NCBI RefSeq assembly: GCF_900142225.1
Contig: NZ_FRAD01000004.1
Coordinates: 1-64,000 of the forward strand
DNA: 64,000 nt
From: Hathewaya proteolytica DSM 3090
GTDB lineage: Bacteria; Bacillota; Clostridia; Clostridiales; Clostridiaceae
Reading direction: 5' to 3'
Positions 8,977 through 17,373 of the stretch are shown here, piece by piece; position 1 is the first letter of the stretch; each line of letters begins with the position of its first letter. Under the pieces are notes generated by a model that did no database searches, was not told the DNA's origin, and saw nothing but the letters and a program-made list of their open reading frames with translations. Both the position numbers and the translations under genes were made by a program.

Positions 8977-9432
8977 ATGAATGATAAGGATATACAATCT
9001 TTATTGAATAAAATTTTGGAAAACCAATCTTCTATGAAGTCGGAAATGGATTTTATTAAAACAGAAATAACCTCCATGAAAACAGAAATAACTTCCATTA
9101 AAACAGACATAACTTCTATGAAATCAGAAATGGCTTCTATAAAGAATAATCTTGAAAGAAATACACTGATGCTAGAGAAAGTCCATACGGATGTTAAAAC
9201 CATAGCAGAAGTTCAGGGAGCTTTTTCAGAACAGATGGAGAGAGCTAAAACTAGGGATGGTAAATCCTTAGATGAAAGATTGGATATAATAGAATTAGCT
9301 ATTACTAATTCGCATAATTTGGTAAAAAATATTAGCGATAAAATTGATGATCTTTCTCAAGACGTAATCCTTGTTGAAGCTGTTAGTGGAAAAAATATGA
9401 AGGATATTGCGCATTTAAAATTAATAAAATAA
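8977..9432 (+). CDS. Coiled-coil protein with heptad repeats
   Basis: A 151-residue acidic/basic helical protein. Residues about 27-57 are four nearly identical seven-residue units of the form I/M-K-T/S-E/D-I/M-T/A-S, typical of a perfect coiled coil. A second helical block follows (SLDERLDIIELAITNSHNLVKNI). There is no signal peptide or membrane segment. Small cytoplasmic proteins of this pattern are frequent in clostridia with no known function; some resemble phage or plasmid coiled-coil proteins. It is preceded by a GGAGATGAG ribosome site. I do not recognise a function. Confidence 0.75.
   Translation: MNDKDIQSLLNKILENQSSMKSEMDFIKTEITSMKTEITSIKTDITSMKSEMASIKNNLERNTLMLEKVHTDVKTIAEVQGAFSEQMERAKTRDGKSLDERLDIIELAITNSHNLVKNISDKIDDLSQDVILVEAVSGKNMKDIAHLKLIK
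9055..9138 (+). repeat. Four tandem 21-bp units inside coiled-coil gene
   Basis: Four consecutive 21-base units, each starting ATT/ATG AAA and containing ACAGAAATAAC or a close variant, encode the four heptads. The DNA is more alike than the protein requires, which suggests recent duplication and possible length variation between strains. Confidence 0.8.
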
Positions 9433-9435
9433 ACA

Positions 9436-9617
9436 GACTTCTTAGCTCCAGGTTGAGTTTTAAATTCACCTAAAGCTAAGAAGTCGTTATCTAGGGGCGT
9501 GTCTCATGTCATCGACTTCCTATAAGAGGCGGGTGTGTTATACCGTCTAGCCATCAGATAAATCGCTGAATTATGAAATTGAAAGGGGAGCCGGCAATTT
9601 TGAGCTAAGCTCCTTTC
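9436..9617 (+). ncRNA. Candidate structured RNA upstream of degV
   Basis: This gene-free stretch holds a series of hairpins: a 12-bp stem GACTTCTTAGCT (9436-9447) with AGCTAAGAAGTC (9474-9485); a stem AGGCGGGT (9527-9534) with ACCGTCT (9542-9548); TCAG/CTGA at about 9554-9569; and GAAAGGGGAGC (9581-9591) with GCTCCTTTC (9609-9617). None is followed by a T-run. Alternative pairings exist: GAAGTCG (9480-9486) with CGACTTC (9513-9519), and CTTAGCTC (9441-9448) with GAGCTAAG (9602-9609), which would close the whole element. Its G+C is visibly higher than its surroundings. It may be a free RNA or a cis-regulator of degV. I could not match it to a known class, so strand and ends are tentative. Confidence 0.45.
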
Positions 9618-9681
9618 TAATTACATGATTTAAAAATTATATCTGTCTAATTTTGTAGTACAGAAGGGAGATTAAGAACTT

Positions 9682-10548
9682 ATGAAAACAGCAATTATAA
9701 CAGACAGCAATAGTGGTATAAATGAAGTGACGGGTAGAGAGCTTGGGATATTTGTTATACCTATGCCTGTTATTATAGATGGTAAAATTTACTATGAGGG
9801 AGTAAACATCTCTCAAAGTGCATTCTATGATAGTCTTACAAGTGGCAAAAATGTTTCCACCTCACAGCCATCTCCAGGCGATGTAATATGTGCATGGGAA
9901 GATGTTTTTAAAAAGGGATACGATGAAATAGTATACATACCTATGTCTAGTGGTCTTAGCAGTTCATGTCATAGTGCCATTGGACTTGCAGAAGATTATG
10001 ATGGTCGGGTACAAGTAGTGGACAACCATAGAATTTCTGTTACTCAGCGGCAATCAGTGTTAGATGCAAAAAAACTTGCGGATAAAGGATGTAGCTCCAC
10101 TGATATTAAGGTTAAACTTGAAGAATCAGCCTATGAATCAAGTATTTACGTTGCTGTGGACACTTTAGAATTTCTTAAAAAGGGTGGACGAGTAACAGCC
10201 GCAGGAGCGGCAATTGGAACAGTGCTCAATATAAAGCCTGTTCTTACTATTCAAGGTGATAAATTAGATGCCTTTGCTAAAATAAGAGGGATGAAAAAGT
10301 GCGAAAAGAAGATGTTAGAAGCTATAAAGAATGACTATGAGACGCGCTTTGCAGGTGTTGAGGCTTCATCTATAAGTATTGGAGCTGCTGGCACTTTTGA
10401 CAATCAAAAAATGGCGGATGAATGGTTTAATGCCGTAAGAGAGTACTTTCCAGGAGCATATGTATTCTACGATCCACTTACCTTTAGCGTTGGGTGCCAT
10501 GTAGGACCTAATTCGGCGGGTATAGGCATATGCAGGATTATAGAGTAG
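9682..10548 (+). CDS. DegV family fatty-acid-binding protein
   Basis: 288 residues, normal DegV length. Signature segments: IITDSNSGI at the N-terminus, the STSQPSPGDV loop, PMSSGLSSSCHSA near 92-105, and KKGGRVTAAGAAIGTVLNIKPVL near 168-190. DegV/FakB proteins bind a fatty acid in a buried pocket; FakB members present it to the kinase FakA for phosphorylation and entry into phospholipid synthesis. No FakA is in the window, so whether this is a FakB subunit is open. A TetR-type regulator follows 53 bases downstream and may share the transcript. Confidence 0.92.
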   Translation: MKTAIITDSNSGINEVTGRELGIFVIPMPVIIDGKIYYEGVNISQSAFYDSLTSGKNVSTSQPSPGDVICAWEDVFKKGYDEIVYIPMSSGLSSSCHSAIGLAEDYDGRVQVVDNHRISVTQRQSVLDAKKLADKGCSSTDIKVKLEESAYESSIYVAVDTLEFLKKGGRVTAAGAAIGTVLNIKPVLTIQGDKLDAFAKIRGMKKCEKKMLEAIKNDYETRFAGVEASSISIGAAGTFDNQKMADEWFNAVREYFPGAYVFYDPLTFSVGCHVGPNSAGIGICRIIE

Positions 10549-10601
10549 GAATAATACATAAGTAATAATTAATTTTATATAAAATGAGGTGAGTATTAAT
10601 C

Positions 10602-11174
10602 ATGGCACACCAGTATACAAGAAATTTAATTAGAGATACTTTTGTAAAGATGCTTAATGAGATCCCATTGAATAAAATAACAGTGACCAATATTGCCAAT
10701 GAGTGTGATATAAATAGAAATACCTTTTATTATTATTATCCTGATACCTATGCCATAGTGACAGAATTATTTCAAAATGAAATCCAAAAGGTCATAGATG
10801 AGTATAATGATACCCTGTGCTGGGAAGATGCATTTCTAAAGGCTACCAACTTTGCATTGAAAAATAGAAAGGCCATATACCATATTTATAATTCATTGCA
10901 TAGAGAGGTATTAGAAAAATATATTTTTGATGTGGCAGGAAATGTAATGGTTCGTTATGTGGATAAGATAGGACGCCATATAGGAGCTGTGGATGATGAT
11001 ATAAAACTCATAGCTTTTTTGTACCAGAGTGCATTAACCCAAATGGTTCTTCATTGGATTTCAACGGGGATGAAGGAAGACCCAGAAAAGCTTATACGAA
11101 GGGTAGGAAAGCTATTTGACGGAAATATAGAGTTGTCCCTTAAGCGAAGTGAATCTTTAAAAGATAAGTGGTAA
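10602..11174 (+). CDS. TetR/AcrR-type transcriptional regulator
   Basis: 190 residues. The N-terminal helix-turn-helix (about 20-52: ITVTNIANECDINRNTFYYYYPD) is the TetR pattern, closest to the DhaS-like subgroup with its FYYxxxD signature. The C-terminal helical domain is the ligand/dimer part. It lies between degV and a MATE exporter. Regulators of this kind often control a neighbouring exporter, so control of the MATE gene, of degV, or of both is plausible inference. A terminator separates it from the MATE gene. Confidence 0.88.
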   Translation: MAHQYTRNLIRDTFVKMLNEIPLNKITVTNIANECDINRNTFYYYYPDTYAIVTELFQNEIQKVIDEYNDTLCWEDAFLKATNFALKNRKAIYHIYNSLHREVLEKYIFDVAGNVMVRYVDKIGRHIGAVDDDIKLIAFLYQSALTQMVLHWISTGMKEDPEKLIRRVGKLFDGNIELSLKRSESLKDKW

Positions 11175-11186
11175 ATACTTTTTAAA

Positions 11187-11220
11187 AGCAGTGGGAAATA
11201 TAAAACCTCACTGCCTTTTT
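11187..11220 (+). terminator. Rho-independent terminator after tetR-type gene
   Basis: GCAGTG pairs with CACTGC (extended by GG/CC across a one-base bulge), followed by CTTTTTTT. It lies 13 bases past the regulator's stop. Confidence 0.8.
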
Positions 11221-11298
11221 TGACAACTAAAAACAATTTTAATATGACTACCGATGTGATAAGATTAAGAAAGAATAAAAATTAAAAAAGGAGCGAGT

Positions 11299-12636
11299 AT
11301 GAAATCAGAGATATTTACTAATAAGGAATTGAAAAAATTAATCATACCTTTGCTCATAGAGCAGGTTTTAGCTATATCGGTTGGTATAGCGGATACCATG
11401 ATGGTGTCTTCAGCGGGAGAGGCGGCTGTATCGGGTGTATCCTTGGTGGATATGGTGGTGGTAGTTATAATCAACGTGTTTGCAGCTTTGGCCACAGGGG
11501 GTGCAGTTATATCTTCACAGCTCATTGGGAAAAAGGATGAGAAAGGTGCCTGTGAATCTGCAAGTCAGTTGGCCACTATTACAGTGATAATTTCCATGGC
11601 TATAACAACTCTTTGCCTTTTATTTAAAAGAAATTTGCTTAATCTTTTATTTGGCGTCATAGATAATGATGTTATGGACAATGCAATAACTTACTTTACT
11701 ATTTCAGCCCTATCTTTTCCATTTTTGGCCTTGTACAATTCCTGTGCAGCTTTGTTCAGATCCATGGGAAACTCCAAAGTGTCCATGATAATATCTGTAA
11801 TTATGAACATAATAAATATAGCTGGCAATGCTATATTAGTTTTAGGTTTAAAAATGGGAGTTGTTGGTGTGGCTTTACCTTCTTTGATTTCAAGAATGGT
11901 GGCAGCTGCTGTGATGCTTGTACTTATATGCAACAAAAAATATATGATACATATTAAAATTAAGGACTGTTTCCATTTAAATATTTCCATGATAAAGAAA
12001 ATACTTTATATTGGAATTCCCAACGGCATAGAAAATGGCCTCTTCCAATTGGGTAGAGTAATTGTGGTGAGCCTTATAGCCACCTTTGGTACTGTGCAGA
12101 TAGCTGCCAATGCTGTGGCAAATAATATAGATAATTTGGGCATAATTCCAGGTCAGGCTATGAACTTAGCCATGATAGCAGTTATAGGAAGATGTGTTGG
12201 GGCTAGAGACTATGAAGCAGTAAAATTTTACATTAAAAAGCTTTTGAAAATAACTTATAAATTGATTTTTGGCTTGAATGTGATTATGTTCATATGTTTA
12301 CCTTGGATATTAAGTGTGTACAACTTATCACAGGAAACTATTAAATTGGCTACCACACTTATAGTAATTCACAATGGATTTGCCATGCTTTTGTGGCCTT
12401 TAGCTTTTACATTTCCAAATGCACTGAGAGCTGCCAATGATGTGAAATTTACCATGGTGGTTTCCGTGTTTTCCATGTGTGCCTTTAGAATATTATTTAG
12501 TTACATCATAGGAAAAGGGCTAGGATACGGTGCCATTGGTGTGTGGATTTCTATGATTATAGACTGGATTTTTAGAATAACTTGTTTTGCCATAAGATAC
12601 AAAAGTGGAAGGTGGAAGGATACATCCTTAGTTTAA
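11299..12636 (+). CDS. MATE family efflux transporter
   Basis: 445 residues with about 12 hydrophobic helices in two related halves. The N-terminus carries the MATE pattern LIIPLLIEQVLAISVGIADTMMV (about 14-36), and a matching LYIGIPNGIENGLFQLGRV opens the second half near residue 235. MATE proteins export cationic drugs, dyes or metabolites using Na+ or H+ gradients. An AAAAAGGAG site sits at the proper distance from ATG 11299. Its substrate cannot be read from the sequence. Confidence 0.92.
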   Translation: MKSEIFTNKELKKLIIPLLIEQVLAISVGIADTMMVSSAGEAAVSGVSLVDMVVVVIINVFAALATGGAVISSQLIGKKDEKGACESASQLATITVIISMAITTLCLLFKRNLLNLLFGVIDNDVMDNAITYFTISALSFPFLALYNSCAALFRSMGNSKVSMIISVIMNIINIAGNAILVLGLKMGVVGVALPSLISRMVAAAVMLVLICNKKYMIHIKIKDCFHLNISMIKKILYIGIPNGIENGLFQLGRVIVVSLIATFGTVQIAANAVANNIDNLGIIPGQAMNLAMIAVIGRCVGARDYEAVKFYIKKLLKITYKLIFGLNVIMFICLPWILSVYNLSQETIKLATTLIVIHNGFAMLLWPLAFTFPNALRAANDVKFTMVVSVFSMCAFRILFSYIIGKGLGYGAIGVWISMIIDWIFRITCFAIRYKSGRWKDTSLV

Positions 12637-12712
12637 TTTGATAATTTAATAATAGAGTTAGCATGAATTATAAAAAACAATGGATAAAATGAAAAATTCA
12701 CGTATGAAAATA

Positions 12713-12933
12713 TTGACTGTATAAATAGTAGAGTTTACAATGAACTTGTGGTGAGGTGTGAGATATAATGTTTCTTGCATCAAACCCAAATTAAAAATTT
12801 AAAAATCAATTGTACTGTACTTGAGGGTTCGTCCCGAGAGAGAAGGCTATTGCATGACGAATATGAAAATATAGGTCCTACTATAGGTCTATTTTCTTGT
12901 CCCCGCAGTTATACTTCTGTGGGGATTTTTTTT
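12713..12933 (+). promoter_or_regulatory. Promoter and hairpin leader of hyd operon
   Basis: TTGACT (12713-12718), 17 bases, TACAAT (12736-12741) is a good SigA promoter. Transcription from it would cross about 185 bases with no ORF, ending in a strong terminator: CCCCGCAG with CTGTGGGG followed by eight T's (about 12901-12933). Just before it, GAAAAT..CCTA/TAGG..ATTTTC forms another hairpin (about 12864-12897), and GTTCGTC (about 12827-12833) can pair with GACGAAT (about 12856-12862) or fold as GGGTTCGTCCC. hydE-G-F and the regulator lie beyond the terminator, so this is either an attenuator/riboswitch or a separate small RNA. I see no T-box, TPP, SAM or c-di-GMP core. Confidence 0.6.
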
Positions 12934-12998
12934 ATTATAAAGAGAATTTAAATCTGAAGGCTAGAAGTCTTTATCTTAAGAAGAGAGGTGGAAATAAC

Positions 12999-13256
12999 AT
13001 GGAGACGCGTATTGCAGTCATTGGTATAATTGTTGAAAACCCAGAATCAGTGGAGAAATTAAATGCCATTCTTCACCAGTATGGTAATTACATTTTAGGC
13101 CGTATGGGTGTACCTTATAGGGAAAAAAACATGTCCATTATCAGCATTTTCATAGATGCGCCATCGGACGTAATCAGTGCACTCTCAGGGAAAATTGGTA
13201 TGTTAAAAGATGTGAGTACAAAGACTATCTACTCTAAGACTGGAGGAGATAAATAA
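12999..13256 (+). CDS. TM1266-type iron-only hydrogenase regulator
   Basis: 85 residues: METRIAVIGIIVENPESVEKLN at the N-terminus, then ILHQYGNYILGRMGVPYREKNMSIISI, the signature of the TM1266 family (small ACT-like fold, NikR C-terminal-like) that accompanies [FeFe]-hydrogenase genes. It has no DNA-binding domain of its own, so the name regulator comes from family annotation. Start 12999 follows AGAGAGGTGG (12982-12991); an upstream frame opening at 12897 overlaps the leader terminator and is rejected. It precedes hydE by 3 bases. Confidence 0.88.
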   Translation: METRIAVIGIIVENPESVEKLNAILHQYGNYILGRMGVPYREKNMSIISIFIDAPSDVISALSGKIGMLKDVSTKTIYSKTGGDK

Positions 13257-13259
13257 GAG

Positions 13260-14309
13260 ATGACCATTATTAAGGAACTTGTATCAAAATTGGAGCAAAA
13301 GGGGATTTTATCTCCAGGGGAATTTGAAACTTTAATAAATGAGAGTTCAACGGATGACAGGGAATTCTTGTATGAAAGAGCTAGGGAAAAAGCCAAGGTT
13401 TATTATGGCAATAGCATATATATACGAGGTCTCATTGAACTTACGAATTATTGCAAAAATAACTGCTATTATTGTGGCATAAGACGGGATAATAAAAACT
13501 TAAGTCGATACAGATTAGAAAAAGAAGATATTTTAAATTGTTGTCATAGTGGGTATGAACTAGGATTTAGGACTTTTGTCTTACAAGGAGGAGAAGACGC
13601 TTATTATACAAAACAGCTACTTGTAGATATTATAAGTGAAATTAGGAATGTGTATCCACAGTGTGCCGTTACCTTGTCCTTGGGTGAAAGAACTTGTGAA
13701 GATTATAAGGCATTTTTTCAGGCGGGTGCCTCAAGATATTTATTAAGGCATGAAACAGCCAATGAAGAACATTATAGAAAGCTTCATCCCAATAGTATGT
13801 CCTTAGAGCATCGTAAAGAATGTTTGTGGAATTTAAAAAGTATTGGCTATCAAGTTGGTACCGGATTTATGGTGGGTTCACCTTATCAGAATGTTCACCA
13901 TATCATCTCTGATTTGGAGTTTTTATATCAGTTGAAGCCTGAAATGGTTGGTATTGGACCTTTCATTCCCCATCATGAAACCCCTTTTTCGGATTTTAAA
14001 GCTGGAACTATGGAACAGACCACAGTGCTGATTGCTATAATCAGGCTCATGTTTCCCAACGCTTTGATTCCATCCACCACTTCTTTGGCAACGGTAAGTC
14101 CACAGGGGCGACTAAAGGGTATTTTAGCCGGGGCCAATGTGGTGATGCCAAATTTATCTCCATGGCAGGTAAGAAAAAAATATATGCTTTATGATAATAA
14201 AAAATGCACAGAAGAAGAGGGGGCAGAAGGCTATAAGGATCTGGCAGAAGCTATAAAAAGCATAGGATATAAAATAGTAGTGCATAGAGGAGATTATAAG
14301 CCAATATAA
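13260..14309 (+). CDS. hydE: [FeFe] hydrogenase maturase HydE
   Basis: 349-residue radical SAM enzyme. The cluster-binding CX3CX2C motif is C65, C69, C72 (NYCKNNCYYCGIRR). The following GFRTFVLQGGED, LSLGERTCEDYKAFFQAGASRYLLRHET and GFMVGSPYQNVHHIISDL blocks are those of HydE (biotin-synthase/PylB relatives). HydE helps build the azadithiolate bridge and [2Fe] unit of the H-cluster. The extra C-terminal cysteine trio seen in some HydE proteins is not present, which is common and tolerated. It follows the TM1266-type gene and precedes hydG. Confidence 0.95.
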   Translation: MTIIKELVSKLEQKGILSPGEFETLINESSTDDREFLYERAREKAKVYYGNSIYIRGLIELTNYCKNNCYYCGIRRDNKNLSRYRLEKEDILNCCHSGYELGFRTFVLQGGEDAYYTKQLLVDIISEIRNVYPQCAVTLSLGERTCEDYKAFFQAGASRYLLRHETANEEHYRKLHPNSMSLEHRKECLWNLKSIGYQVGTGFMVGSPYQNVHHIISDLEFLYQLKPEMVGIGPFIPHHETPFSDFKAGTMEQTTVLIAIIRLMFPNALIPSTTSLATVSPQGRLKGILAGANVVMPNLSPWQVRKKYMLYDNKKCTEEEGAEGYKDLAEAIKSIGYKIVVHRGDYKPI

Positions 14310-14349
14310 AATAATAATAAATAAAATACAATAACGGGGGTACAAGCAG

Positions 14350-15768
14350 ATGTATAAAATTGATTCAAAAGTAGCAGAGGAATTCATAAATCATGAGGAG
14401 ATAAAAGAGACCTTAGAGTATGCTAAGAATAATAAAAACAATAGGGAATTAATAGAGAGTATTTTAGAAAAAGCAGCGAAAATGAAGGGCATATCCCACA
14501 GAGAGGCAGCTGTGCTTTTAGAATGTGATATGGAGGATGAAATTCAGAAAATGTATCAGCTTGCCAGGGATATAAAAGAAAGGTTTTACGGTAACCGCAT
14601 AGTTATGTTTGCCCCTTTATACCTTTCAAACTACTGTGTCAATGGATGCACATATTGCCCATATCATATGAAAAATAAACATATTGCCCGTAAAAAGTTG
14701 TCTCAAGAAGAAATAAGCCGTGAAGTAATTGCTTTGCAGGATATGGGTCATAAGCGTCTTGCTTTGGAATTAGGGGAGCATCCAGAAATCAACACTATGG
14801 AGTATATTTTGGAGAGTATAAAAACTATTTACAGCATAAAACACAAAAATGGTGCCATAAGGCGTGTGAATATTAATATTGCCGCCACCACAGTGGAGAA
14901 TTACAGAAAATTAAAAGATGCTGGTATTGGCACATATATTTTATTTCAGGAAACTTATAACAAGGAAAGTTATGAGATGCTTCATCCTACAGGGCCTAAG
15001 AGCAACTATGCATACCACACGGAAGCTATGGATAGGGCCATGGAAGGTGGCATCGATGATGTAGGAATCGGGGTATTATTTGGTCTTAATATGTATAAGT
15101 ACGACTTTGTAGGTCTTATGATGCATGCAGAACATTTGGAAGCTACCTTTGGCGTTGGTCCACATACCATCAGTGTACCTCGTATATGTCCAGCAGATGA
15201 TATTGATGTAGATGCTTTCTCCAATGCGGTACCAAATGATATTTTTGAAAAAATCGTGGCTCTTATTAGAATAACGGTGCCATATACAGGTATGATAATA
15301 TCCACAAGAGAATCTAAGAATATGCGAGAACGTGTATTAAAACTAGGTGTATCACAGATTAGTGGGGGTTCAAAGACTAGTGTTGGTGGATACGCTGATG
15401 AGGAAGAGGAACATGAGGATTCAGCTCAGTTTGATGTAACAGATAGGAGAACCCTAGACCAAGTAGTAGACTGGCTTTTGGATATGGGACACATTCCAAG
15501 TTTTTGTACGGCTTGCTATAGAGAGGGACGTACTGGTGATAGGTTTATGAGCCTTTTAAAATCAGGACAAATTGTGAATTGCTGTCATCCTAATGCACTT
15601 ATGACCTTAAAAGAGTATCTTATGGATTATGCTAATACTGATACAAGGGCAAAAGGAGAAAAGCTTATAGAAAAGGAACTTTCGAAAATAACCAATGAAA
15701 AAGTAAGAGAAACCGCTACAAAATATATAAAAGATATTGAAAATGGAAATCGCGATTTTAGATTTTAA
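14350..15768 (+). CDS. hydG: [FeFe] hydrogenase maturase HydG
   Basis: 472-residue tyrosine lyase that makes CO and cyanide for the H-cluster. The radical SAM motif is C96, C100, C103 (NYCVNGCTYCPY). The C-terminal auxiliary-cluster motif CX2CX22C is complete (C386, C389, C412), which separates HydG from its relative ThiH, since ThiH lacks this cluster. The central blocks ILFQETYNKESYEMLHP and ISVPRICPADD also match. It is the only tyrosine lyase visible here although thiSFG follows hydF. It starts at ATG 14350, 9 bases after a GGGGG-containing site. Confidence 0.96.
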   Translation: MYKIDSKVAEEFINHEEIKETLEYAKNNKNNRELIESILEKAAKMKGISHREAAVLLECDMEDEIQKMYQLARDIKERFYGNRIVMFAPLYLSNYCVNGCTYCPYHMKNKHIARKKLSQEEISREVIALQDMGHKRLALELGEHPEINTMEYILESIKTIYSIKHKNGAIRRVNINIAATTVENYRKLKDAGIGTYILFQETYNKESYEMLHPTGPKSNYAYHTEAMDRAMEGGIDDVGIGVLFGLNMYKYDFVGLMMHAEHLEATFGVGPHTISVPRICPADDIDVDAFSNAVPNDIFEKIVALIRITVPYTGMIISTRESKNMRERVLKLGVSQISGGSKTSVGGYADEEEEHEDSAQFDVTDRRTLDQVVDWLLDMGHIPSFCTACYREGRTGDRFMSLLKSGQIVNCCHPNALMTLKEYLMDYANTDTRAKGEKLIEKELSKITNEKVRETATKYIKDIENGNRDFRF

Positions 15769-15790
15769 TCATGGTTAGAAAGGATATAAT

Positions 15791-16987
15791 ATGTCAGAGC
15801 TAAATAAAACCCCATCAGGGAATAGAATTCATATATGTATTTTAGGGCGTCGAAACAGTGGGAAATCATCATTGATCAATGCCTTAACTAATCAGAATAC
15901 AGCACTGGTTTCTGATGTGCCAGGAACCACCACAGATCCCGTATATAAGGCCATGGAGTTAAATGGCATAGGACCCTGTGTATTTGTGGATACAGCAGGC
16001 TTTGACGATGAGGGAAGCCTTGGAAATATGAGAGTTGCTAAAACAGAAGAAGCTGTGAAGAAATGTCATATGGTTTTTATGGTTTTTGGTAATCAGGGGC
16101 TACAATTGGAAGAACAATGGATAGAAAAATTAAAGCAAGATAATGTGCCTGTAATACTTGTGTTTAATGAAAGACAAGGTAATGCAGAGGCAATAGAGAA
16201 AAGAAAACTAGAAATTGAGGAATATTTCAAATCTCAGTGTATTGTGGTAAATGCCAGTACTTCAGCCAATGTATCATCATTGTACAAAATCATTGGCGAG
16301 AATCTTCCAGAGGATTTTGAAACAAGAAGTATTACGGAAGGGGTTGTATCACAGGGAGATAGAGTACTTCTAGTTATGCCCCAGGATATTCAAGCACCCA
16401 AGGGTAGACTTATACTGCCACAAGTACAAACTATACGAGATTTACTAGATAAAAAGTGTGTGGTTACAAGTACTACGGTGGATACACTGGATAAGGCATT
16501 GGAAACTTTTCTTTGTCCACCAGATGTTATTATCACAGATTCCCAGGCATTCAAAGCTGTATATGAAAAGAAACCAGAGAAAAGCAAACTCACTTCTTTT
16601 TCCATACTTTTTGCCGCTCATAAGGGTGATTTAAGTTACTATATAGAAAGTGTAAAGAAAATAGAATTCTTAAATGCGCAATCGAGAATTTTAATTGCCG
16701 AAGCCTGCACCCATGCACCTAAGGAAGAGGATATTGGAAGGGTAAAGATTCCTAATATGCTTAGAAAGCGCATTTCTCCGGAAATTAATATAGACTTTGT
16801 AAGAGGAACAGATTTCCCAAGAAATCTTTCACAGTACGATTTAATTATCCATTGTGGAGGATGCATGTTTAATAGAAAATATATTATGAATAGGGTAAAT
16901 GAGGCGAAAAACCAAGGGGTACCCATGACTAATTATGGCGTGGTCATGGCATACATCAGTGGAATATTGGATAAAGTGAGCATGTAA
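15791..16987 (+). CDS. hydF: [FeFe] hydrogenase maturation GTPase HydF
   Basis: 398 residues. An N-terminal Era-like GTPase carries the P-loop GRRNSGKSS (residues 19-27), a DVPGTTTDP switch and DTAGF. The C-terminal cluster-binding motif is intact: C306-x-H308, then H354-C355-x-x-C358, the HydF pattern CxHx45HCxxC. HydF is the scaffold on which the [2Fe] subcluster is built before transfer to apo-hydrogenase. No hydrogenase structural gene (HydA) is in the window. It closes the maturation operon. Confidence 0.95.
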   Translation: MSELNKTPSGNRIHICILGRRNSGKSSLINALTNQNTALVSDVPGTTTDPVYKAMELNGIGPCVFVDTAGFDDEGSLGNMRVAKTEEAVKKCHMVFMVFGNQGLQLEEQWIEKLKQDNVPVILVFNERQGNAEAIEKRKLEIEEYFKSQCIVVNASTSANVSSLYKIIGENLPEDFETRSITEGVVSQGDRVLLVMPQDIQAPKGRLILPQVQTIRDLLDKKCVVTSTTVDTLDKALETFLCPPDVIITDSQAFKAVYEKKPEKSKLTSFSILFAAHKGDLSYYIESVKKIEFLNAQSRILIAEACTHAPKEEDIGRVKIPNMLRKRISPEINIDFVRGTDFPRNLSQYDLIIHCGGCMFNRKYIMNRVNEAKNQGVPMTNYGVVMAYISGILDKVSM

Positions 16988-17044
16988 AAAAATGAACTGT
17001 CACCGTATATTAAAAAACAATAAGCTATGTAATTCTGCTTAAAG

Positions 17045-17148
17045 TTGACTTAATTAAAAAATAAGAATATAATGAATATAGATTGTGCGAAGGCGCATGA
17101 AGGGGCACACCACCACGGGTGTGGATTTCCTTCATGCGCTCTTTTTTT
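17045..17148 (+). promoter_or_regulatory. Promoter and intrinsic terminator before thiS
   Basis: TTGACT (17045-17050), 17 bases, TATAAT (17068-17073) is a near-consensus promoter. Immediately downstream, GCGCATGAAGG (17093-17103) pairs perfectly with CCTTCATGCGC (17129-17139), enclosing an inner CACACC/GGGTGTG stem, and a run of T's follows. RNA starting near 17080 would hit this terminator before reaching thiS at 17177. A small competing hairpin, GTGCG-AAGG-CGCAT, overlaps the terminator's left arm and could act as an antiterminator. No TPP-riboswitch core (CUGAGA and partners) is visible. Attenuation control is inference. Confidence 0.6.
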
Positions 17149-17176
17149 GTGCATAATAAAGGGGGTGGAGTTTTAA

Positions 17177-17371
17177 ATGAGAGTAAATGGTGAGGAAGTT
17201 ACATTAGAGGAAGCTCAAACCTTAGAGCAGTATCTTATAAATAATGGATACAGAAAAGAAAGAGTAGCTGTGGAAATCAACGGAGAAATCATTCCAAGAA
17301 ATTTATATGCTACAACTACACTTAAAAGGCAAGACACCATAGAAATTGTGCATTTTGTTGGAGGTGGCTAA
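17177..17371 (+). CDS. thiS: Sulfur carrier protein ThiS
   Basis: 64-residue ubiquitin-like carrier ending in the required Gly-Gly (HFVGGG). ThiS is adenylated by ThiF, receives sulfur as a thiocarboxylate and passes it to ThiG for the thiazole ring of thiamin. It starts MRVNGEEVTLEEAQ; a GGGGGTGGAG site precedes it. The thiF gene begins 2 bases after its stop, indicating tight coupling. Confidence 0.93.
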   Translation: MRVNGEEVTLEEAQTLEQYLINNGYRKERVAVEINGEIIPRNLYATTTLKRQDTIEIVHFVGGG

Positions 17372-17373
17372 GT

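Noticed and set aside
9436..9485. 12-bp stem read as terminator of the coiled-coil gene
   Set aside because: No T-run follows; it is better seen as part of the larger structured region.
12740..12930. T-box, TPP, SAM or cyclic-di-GMP riboswitch in the hyd leader
   Set aside because: None of their invariant cores is present; only generic hairpins and a terminator.
14350..15768. Possible ThiH instead of HydG
   Set aside because: The C-terminal CX2CX22C auxiliary-cluster motif is complete and the gene lies between hydE and hydF, so it is HydG.
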